The translations under genes were made by a program, and so were the position numbers. Positions 56,670-64,000 of a DNA stretch of 64,000 bases are shown in pieces; positions within the stretch are counted from its first letter, which is position 1, and each line of letters opens with the position of its first letter. Origin of the DNA: Hybos culiciformis (taxonomy: Eukaryota > Arthropoda > Insecta > Diptera > Hybotidae); the NCBI GenBank assembly GCA_964007475.1, contig OZ023274.1:57675576-57739575 (forward strand), in the 5' to 3' direction. A model generated the notes under the pieces. The model did no database searches. It worked only from the letters and a program-made list of their open reading frames with translations, and had not been told where the DNA came from.

Positions 56670-57140
56670 TTACGCCGCGATTCAGGAACGCCTGAAAAAA
56701 GTTCGCTAAGGCTCAAATCGAAGCGCGAGTGGGCCAAACTGCAACGTAGTAATGAGACGCCTGAGCAATGATCTCATAGACTCACAGCACAACGTGAGCG
56801 AACGAAATTGCAACGGAATAATGAGACGCCTGAGCAACGATCTCATAGACTCACAGCACAACGTGAGCGAACGAAATTGCAACGCAATAATGAGACGCCT
56901 GAGCAACGATCTCAACGATCTCAACGACTCACAGCAGAACGTGAGCATTCTGCGTTACAACGTGATTTAGAATCATCTGAGCAACTTATGAAGAGGATTC
57001 ATGAGCAATTTGAAAGAACCTCGTTAAGTCGTTCTGCTGAAAACCCTAGCCAAAGATCATAAAGGCTTTTGCGTGAAGCTCAGCGTTCACAGATTGCTCG
57101 ATCGTACGAAACTGAAGACATGCGTCGGATTCGTTTAAAA
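56670..57140 (+). other. STPR-like 23-residue repeats (six units)
   Basis: The marker ETPEQ or variant begins at 56754, 56823, 56892, 56970, 57039 and 57108: steps of 69 bp, with one of 78 bp caused by a 9-bp insertion. Units share R-L-x-x-x-R-E-R...L-Q-R-x-N-E-T-P-E-Q. This is the 'one score and three' peptide repeat (STPR), reported to bind DNA in insect FMBP-1 and common in transposon proteins. A CGA-to-TGA change in the first unit (56769) and a TAA at 57060 break the frame inside the array. Units 2 and 3 are nearly identical in DNA, so a recent duplication is likely. Confidence 0.8.
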
Positions 57141-57392
57141 GAAATGAATGATCGCAGAAGGATAATTCAAAAGATTAGAGCAGACGTTGATGCAGGAATC
57201 AATGGAAAAGATGGAAAGTCTGAGTTTCTTATTCTTAGAAATGAATTTAAATTGAAAGAGAACGTTCTCGAAATAGTAACACGAATCATTAATTCAAATT
57301 CAGAAAACAATGCAATTGACGTAGAGAAAGTAGTGAACAAAGTATCGCATTATCGAGAGTGTGTGTTGAATTATTTTGCAAATTCTGGCTGA

Positions 57393-59357
57393 GTTTGAAA
57401 GAAATACTAATTGCTTGCAAAACAAAAGGAAATACTTGCTCTGCAGGTAGAGACGATACAGATGATGAATTATTTGATGCACTATTTGGTCCATCACTAC
57501 ATACAAAAAACTCTGAGGCTTCATCACCGCTGGTTACAATAGCTTATATCATCAATCGTTAAGCTTGAAAGTTCAAAGTGATGGAAAAATAATGGATGTA
57601 TTCCGATTTCAATACCGGACACATAATAAATGGTTTTGTAACGATACAATTTGTAGATTCGACAAAACAGTGTGCTGCCAAGAACTGCTATCATTTATCG
57701 ACAGTTTCGTTAGTTCAGAACCTCCGAAGGTACAAAACTTTATTGCTGGAATTGATGTATGTTCGAACGAGATATTTGAAAAGGCTCGTACGTCTAATTG
57801 CCAATGTGGCGAGGAGTTGTGTTGTCATGAACTATTTGGTGATTGGAGAAAACAACCTCTTGGACACCAAAGCTTCTGCTATGAAAACGAAGAGAACTGC
57901 GGTTCTGTGTTACTATTTTTCCGTCGCTTATCTCATCATTTCCCGTTGGTTCGTAGAAATGTTAAACATGTTTATTCAATTCGATCTGAATTGAAAAAAC
58001 TTACTGACCTGACTAACGCTTTAAATGATGGAAATTTAAACTATCTAGAAGAAATTTGTTCACTGATTCAGTTGAAATCATGCATTCTCAATGTTGATTC
58101 ATTCCCGTTCCTTGAGGAAATGGAAATTTATGATCATTATAATGAAGGTTTTGAGCTATTGAGGAAAAAAGAAAGCGATTGGCCGATACACACTTCCGTT
58201 TCTTGTTTGAAACTATGTACTCTCAGAAATCTGAACAGCATTCCTTTAATCGTTAAAAAATCTCCGCTATTTCAAAATCTGAACCATTACTATGAAGACA
58301 AGGCGATTACCATTAGCGGCCAAATATGCACTTATTGTCTTCAAAAGTTTAGAGAATTTAGTATGCCTCCAACATGCTTGTTAAATGGTCTAATTTTTGA
58401 AAAAGTTCCAAATTGTATAGACACTTTAAATGAGTTTGAACCAGTTTTTATTCAACGCGCGAAGGCGTTCCAAGTAGTTGCTCGAATGAATACTGTTATG
58501 GGAGGACATAATAAACAAAGACCTAATTCGGAAGTAATAAAAAAAATCAAAGGTCGAGTTTTTCATCTCCCTCTGCCATTGGAGAATAGTTTGCAGAAAC
58601 TTCCGAATCCAAAAGATGCAATTCTAAGTGACCAAGAATTGCTGATTTTGGTTCGAGGTATACCAACGAATAAAAAAAAAATATGGCAATCACTTGTTGA
58701 TGTAAAGAAAATCTATGATGCTCTGCAGTGGTTGAAAACACATAATAGACTTTACTCGCAAATCACTTTGCCTCACAATGCAGATAATCTATTGGACGAC
58801 GTTAATGTTGATGTTGCAAATATTGCTGAGGCCTCCACAGATAGAGAAGGAAAGAAGATGCTTACACAAAAGGAAGTAACTGATGACTTCTACGAGAACT
58901 TCACGATTTACCAAATTGTTGAGCAACGAAAAAATGCTGAACCTTCTAAAATTTATCAGCTTCTCAAAATAGTTGATGAAAATATTGACAATCGTGACTG
59001 TGACTTAGATGTAAAGTGTTTTCCTGATTTATTTTGTACTGGATGTAATGGTCAAAAACAGGAAAGAGAAGCCAAACTCCAACCTGGTGAATTTGAAAAG
59101 TTAATTTTGACTTCAGTACATAAACGGTTCAGATTGAATCAACAGTATTTGTTTTACTTACTCAATCAAGCGAACATGAGACAATTGAATGCAGGGATTT
59201 ATCATACAATGAATGTAACTAATTCGACAACAAACTTAACTACGGGAAATTTTTTACAAATGCTTGGTGAAAATCAGGAAATTAACACAAATCTGTGTAC
59301 GATTTTCAGCCGATTAAGAAATACTGAACAATTCTGGAAAAAACCCAAAGCGATTTT
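57393..59357 (+). other. Cys-rich linker and Helitron N-terminal region
   Basis: Mostly a single 601-codon frame (57565-59370). It starts with a Cys-rich block (CQCGEELCCHELF) and contains a zinc-binding-like CTYCLQKFREFSMPPTCLLNG. That and the following stretch through VFHLPLPLE resemble the DUF6570 region that precedes Helitron Rep domains. The 3' part (FRLNQQYLFYLLNQANMRQL) is the start of the Helitron-like N domain. The role of these regions is not well known. Confidence 0.55.
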
Positions 59358-60300
59358 AACTGTATGGTAGATCATTATGGTCCAGCTACATTTTTCGTAA
59401 CTTTAAGTCCTAGCGAATACCATATGAAAGACCTCCACGAGTTTCTCTATATCCGAAACGATATTGTGAATAAAAACGCTCAGTCAATAATTTAATAGCC
59501 AATGATCCAGTCAGTGTGTCACTTTTCTTGGACTTGAAATTCCATGCAATCCTAGACTTTATTAATTCTGAAAGTCGACCATTGGGAAAAGTAAAACATT
59601 ACGGCTGGCGTCGTGAGTATCAATCGCGAGGTCTTCAGCATTTCCACATGCTCATATGGATTGAAGGAGCCCCCACCATTGGTGAATCGAGTCCCGAAAA
59701 TGTAGCTGCATTTGTAAATAAAAATATCACTTGTCATATTCCTGACAAGGGTAATTTCCCCACTTTGCATTCACGAATCACAAATTATCAAAGCCATATC
59801 CACAATAAATATTGTATGCGATCAAAGAAAGACAAACAAGGACGATCAAAAAATGTTTGTCGTTTGGCTTCCCGAGAAAGACTTCTGAAAACTTTTTCCT
59901 CAGGAACGTCGCTGAATCTATCTATGGTCGCCGAAGTTTGACCAAGATTCGTTTGTATGATTTGCCTAGAGAGGCTTCAGAAGAGAATATAAATGATTAT
60001 AACGTTCCTTTATTGCTAGCCTGGTGCGGCAATATGGATATTCAATTTATCGGTGAAAAGTCCGGTTCTCTGAAAGCTTATATCACCAAATATCCAACTA
60101 AAGCTGAAAAATCTTTTGCAACCGACGCTTTTAGCGATTTCTTTCAGAACAAGTCCATTGCCAGTAATTTGTGGAGATTTGCTTTGAGATCTCTCAATAA
60201 TCGAGAATGTGGAGCACTCGAAGCAGCCGATACTCTGCTGAAAATTCCATTGTTCGGAACCGATAGGAAAACTGTCATTCGTTGGATAGATGTGAGCAAA
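59358..60300 (+). other. Helitron HUH Rep nuclease domain
   Basis: In three frames: GPATFFVTLSPSE (59379), then REYQSRGLQHFHMLIWIEGA with the HUH histidines at 59639 and 59645, then CRFGFPR (start of the third frame), then AYITKYPTK with the two candidate catalytic tyrosines at 60079 and 60091. These are the defining Rep motifs of Helitrons; the tyrosines attack DNA in rolling-circle transposition. All motifs survive despite the frame breaks. Confidence 0.88.
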
Positions 60301-62352
60301 GAGAGATTCGCAGACTGAAGGACAGAGGAAAATTGCAAAATATGCACAAAGATGATACGGATTTATATTATCCAAATTGGGTAGATGATCACTACAAAAA
60401 TCGTCCCGAACAATTGGAAAATTTGAATCTATTCGATTTTTCTCGTTTCTTTGACATAGTCAATACTCAGCCTCGGTCTAAGTCTGTCATATGGTACTCC
60501 TATGGCGAAAAGTTTTTGCGCAAGCGAGATAATCCATATTTAATCAATCATTATAAACACAATTGTAGAACGCAGCCTGAGAACTATTATTACAGTATCC
60601 TACTTCTGTTTAAACCATGGAGAGATCTAAATGAATTGAAATGTGGTTTAACTTCATATACTGATGCTTTTACGAAATGTAAAGATGATTTGGTCAAAGG
60701 ACTTCAGTATGATGAGAAATTGGAAGAAGTTAGGAAAATACGTGATGAATTGAATGCAGAAATAGCTCAAATTGCTGAGCAGGCTGAAAATTGTGAACAA
60801 ACCAACGAATGTGATGGAATCCTCGGATTTGAATTACCGTTAGAAGATGAATTAAATGATATGGACGATTTAGCCCGATGTAACAGTTTGCCCATACAGG
60901 AGCGAATTGTTCAACTAAATTCCGACCAGAAAAGAATATTTGAGGAAGTTGTTCAATATGTGACAGACTACATCGAGGCAATGCGAACTGCGCAATGCGA
61001 TGATAACTTGAAAAACTGCCGTTTGGTTCCGACTAAAATTCTACGGAAATTTGTTTCCGGAATAGGCCGTACGGGTAAAATCTTTTCTGATTAATGTCCT
61101 TCGAACGTATCTTTGAGACAAGCTAAGCACAAAAGTTATTGTCACAGCACCAACTGGAATTGCTGCTTTCAATGTGAATGGTTTGACTTTACATAGACTT
61201 TTACAACTTCCAGTAGAGCACGAAGGTATTCCCAAATATCGACCATTGTCAGATGCTAAATTGAATGCTATGCGAAATGATTTAAGAAATTCTTCTTTGC
61301 TAATAATAGATGAAATATCAATGGTGTCAAATATCACTCTAGCATTCATACACTTAAGACTGTGCGAAATTTTCGACACATCCAACGCCGAAGAATGAAT
61401 ATTCTAGTGTTTGGCGACCTTTTACAACTAGAACCAGTCAAAGGGCTACCTCTTGTAGGCATTAGTAGTTCGGAACTAAAGAAACACTTCGCTGGACTTC
61501 ACTTGGTCGAATTATGGAAAGAGTTGTTCTCGTACGATGAATTAACAATAAACGTTCGACAAAGCTCAGACCAAAAGTTTGCAGAAGCCTTAGTCCGCAT
61601 GCGCTTGGGTATTTCCAACGAAGAGATCTATCGACTAATTCATTTGAATACAGAAACAATTGAAAGTTGTTTAGCTCATTTTATCGAGTACATGAGTCAG
61701 CTTCCATCAAAAACTGTTTGTTTATTCCCATCAAACGAGCAATGTATCGCTCTAAATACAGCTATGTTGAACCGAATTGAATCGGATAAGGTTACTCTAG
61801 TGGCTCAGGATGAAATTGAAGCTAAGACTGCTCAGCAAAAAGAAAGAGCCTCCCGATCATTAGCGAAGCTGATAGAAAAAGGCAGTAACTATACAGGTGG
61901 ACTCGAAGATAAAATAGAGATAAAGGAAGGTGCCAGAATTATGTTGCTCCGAAATATTGACGTAGCTTTGGGATTGGTTAATGGTTCGATTGGAGAAGTA
62001 AAAAAAATCCATGAGAGTGTTGAACAGCAAAATGGTTGTGGAATTAAATCTGTTGCGAAATTGACAGTTACATTTGATGGTGTTGACCGAGAGCTCGAGC
62101 CAATTCAAGCTAAATTTCCTCTAACACTCGGCGTGTTCATCACTCGAAAACAATTTCCAATTCGTCTCGCATATGCGATCACCATTCATAAAAGCCAAGG
62201 ACTAACTTTAGATTCCTGTATTGTTGATATTGGCGATAGTATTTTCGCTAATGGTCAAACATATGTTGCACTTTCTAGAGTGAGATCCCTTGATGGTTTG
62301 CATATCTTGAATTTAAATCCAGCCAGCATAAAGGCTAACGCTATGCAATCGT
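60301..62352 (+). other. PIF1-type helicase domain
   Basis: Rep-helicase linker (RRLKDRGK...) to 60890, then LNSDQKRIFEEV, Walker A-like GIGRTGK (61059), VTAPTGIAAF, Walker B LLIIDEISMVS (about 61298), VFGDLLQLEPV, EGARIMLLRNID, AITIHKSQGLTLD and YVALSRVRSLDGL. The order and motifs match PIF1 superfamily-1 helicases. In Walker A a normal Gly is replaced by Arg (CGT at 61068), and a frameshift plus a stop follow immediately. This copy could not bind ATP normally even if repaired only for frame. Confidence 0.9.
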
Positions 62353-63341
62353 TGAGTATAATCGTTTGCGCCAAGTCAACAGGAAAGATCTTGAATTAAT
62401 CGATGAATCCAGACACAAAAATCGCTCAATATCCGATCAGAATAGGTACTGTAAAAAGCAAATCGAAATGGCAATAGAACCGTTTATTCTTGAGAGCAGG
62501 AACAAAAAGCGCAATAAAGTTAGTAGCGAAACAACTGATAGAAACATCCGCGAATTGAGAGGCATGGAAAATAGAAACAATGCGTGTTATGCTAATAGCA
62601 TTTTGCAATGTCTTATCAATGTCGATGTGATCAGAGATGCTATTTTGAGAGGCCCGTCTTGTATACTTAAAACGAAACTATTGGAATACACAAATCCACT
62701 AAAAGTTGGCACAAATGTTGATCTCACCGAATTGCGCCAAAAGTTTTACAAGAATCTAGGGCAACAGGATAGTAGTGAATTTTTACTTCATCTGATGAAC
62801 TCTGAATCTTCAGAAAATATTCGCTCTCTATGTTCACATCAGCTTGTTACTAATGTGCAATGTTCTGGATGTGAAGCGATGCGCCGTGTTGACAGGAGTA
62901 ACAACGTAGTGTTCCCGTTACATATTGCAGAATTGAAGTGCAAATTATTGGACATAGTCCATCACAATATCGGTCGCTGGCAGACTATTGAAGGAGGTCA
63001 TTGTGATTATTGTAGATCGCATTTGGAAACTCAAGTCACACTACAAAATCCCAGCAGTACTATCATTTTTTCACTTCAGTTTTTTTTCAGATTCTAATCG
63101 CGAAAAAATTACTAATTTATTGCTTTCGAATCTGCCTCAAACACAACTCAAATTCGGAGGAAAAACTTTTTCCTTCTCAGGTGCAGTCTTTCATCATGGC
63201 AATGATTTTGAACGTGGGAATTATACAGCCGTCATAAAAAAGAGTGGTAGTTTCTATAGAATCGATGACACACAAATTTCGAAATGCAATTGGCCTCGAA
63301 ATAATAAAGACATATACATTTTGTTATTCATTGAAAAATGA
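62353..63341 (+). other. Ubiquitin-specific protease (C19) domain fused after the helicase
   Basis: After LRQVNRKDLELIDESRH the frame enters a USP fold. The Cys box NNACYANSILQCL has its catalytic Cys at 62585, followed by LGQQDSSEFLLHLM, two zinc-finger Cys pairs (NVQCSGC and HCDYC), and, after a shift in a T-run near 63080, the His-box region RGNYTAVIKKSGSFYRIDDT. USPs remove ubiquitin from proteins. The His-box position that is normally GHY is GNY here (AAT at 63213-63215), so the catalytic His seems lost in this copy. No stop separates the helicase from the USP in the family-consistent frames, which supports fusion rather than a separate gene. Confidence 0.8.
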
Positions 63342-64000
63342 AATGCCAAACTTTGTTCCTTGTCTACCAACCTAACTATTCTATAAGTCTATTTTTGCAT
63401 CTCATCTTATTCATTCTGTACTTTATGTACTGTATATAAATAGCTACTCAAATCAAATAAGAGCACGATTAGTCAAAGTGTGATCGAATATTTAGAAAAT
63501 TTAATGAGAAATGAAAGAGTAATTAAACCATCTACGCAGTTGTATTTTAAGCTTTTTTTGATATAACGAAGTGATACATAACAGATACATAACAGATTGT
63601 TTCACGGAGATCTACTTGAGGTATGTTTTTCTTACTGTATTTGTCATTCATTCTCTTTTGTAACGACTGCGATTGATGATTTTTAGGCGCGGTGACAAGG
63701 TGCTTTGTCAATGGCATAGACTGAATTATTTCATCAGCTGAGATCAGATATCAGAAACAACATGCTAAGACCAAAACTTGAAAACTTCTTTTGGTTTAAG
63801 GATATAAAGAAAAGACAAAGGTTTGTTATTCATTTCTTTATTTTCACACATTGAATTAATCCGTTGTATTTACTTCACATTCACAATAGGCACCCACCAG
63901 CCAAAGGTTTGCCTTAAAACTTGCAGCTTCCTGTATTTCTATTAATTTGAAGTAGTAATGGAAAGCAAGCTGGAGCTACCCAGGAAAGGAGAAAAGATTG
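63342..64000 (+). other. 3' flank of the Helitron-like gene
   Basis: It has a TGTACTTTATGTACTGTATA stretch at 63418 and a direct repeat ACATAACAGAT (63576 and 63588). Moderate-GC sequence runs to the window end, with no second gene recognised. The element terminus was not found. Confidence 0.3.

Larger units (their letters stand above)
55730..63341 (+). pseudogene. Helitron-like Rep-helicase gene with two cysteine-protease modules, decayed
   Basis: The gene opens with a 19-codon exon (MASDKPAQKRGRVKKRAKK, nuclear-localisation-like) ending at donor GTAAGT. The acceptor ATTACAG at 55928 keeps the frame. Domain order: C76-like protease, 23-residue repeats, Cys-rich region, HUH Rep nuclease, PIF1-type helicase, ubiquitin-specific protease. 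Helitrons move by rolling-circle replication: Rep nicks and joins single strands and the helicase unwinds. At least a dozen breaks occur: stops at 56769, 57060 and about 61111; frame changes near 57380, 57550, 59357, 59484, 59865, 60300, 61080, 61385, 62352 and 63080. The continuity of family motifs across the breaks shows it was one long protein. The 3' end of the element, including a terminal hairpin, was not found and may lie beyond the window. Confidence 0.85.

Noticed and set aside
57596..57994. 132-codon open frame
   Set aside because: It overlaps the Cys-rich frame of the Helitron-like protein, which is much longer and carries family motifs.

Overview
This is AT-rich, intron-bearing animal DNA, most likely from an insect. 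It carries no recognisable intact host gene. Nearly everything identifiable is a transposable element (TE), a satellite, or a relic of one. The insect call is inference. It rests on a Ty3/gypsy relic with a primer-binding site of the type I recall from insect 17.6/297-like elements, a jockey/CR1-group LINE, hAT, FLYWCH-MULE and Helitron-like elements, and GT-AG splice sites throughout.

Layout. 0-18 kb: decayed DNA-transposon remnants in AT-rich filler. These include a three-exon hAT transposase relic (3.6-6.6 kb, minus), a transposase C-terminal tail (8.5-9 kb), a small two-exon DUF4806-like gene (12.5-12.9 kb), a GC-richer dispersed repeat (10.3-11.0 and 15.3 kb) and a 1.2-kb palindrome (17.1-18.4 kb). 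18.58-27.47 kb: an 8.9-kb inverted repeat. Each arm begins with a degenerate tRNA-Tyr-like sequence pointing inwards and continues as about 28-30 copies of a ~107-bp satellite; a 1.9-kb loop lies between the arms.

30.7-40.5 kb: one multi-exon transposase-type gene of a family I cannot name, stretched by nested insertions: a FLYWCH-MULE (9-bp target duplication), two short hAT elements (8-bp duplications) and two short elements with AT duplications. 40.5-41.1 kb (minus): a degraded coding stretch whose style suggests a bacterial endosymbiont gene, cut by a hAT end at 41,096. 44.1-51.8 kb: a LINE with an intact 984-residue endonuclease/reverse transcriptase. Its ORF1 is interrupted by two short hAT elements whose 8-bp duplications mark exact, frame-preserving insertions.

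53.3-54.9 kb: the 5' leader and gag relic of a Ty3/gypsy element, cut off beside a 305-bp palindrome. 55.7-63.3 kb: a large decayed Helitron-like gene. Along the strand it encodes a cysteine protease resembling the herpesvirus large-tegument-protein (C76) fold, six 23-residue STPR-like repeats, a Cys-rich region, an HUH Rep nuclease, a PIF1-type helicase and a C-terminal ubiquitin-specific protease (C19). A replication-type transposase flanked by two different putative deubiquitinases is the most unusual coding architecture here. The inward-facing, tRNA-headed inverted satellite is the most unusual non-coding structure.
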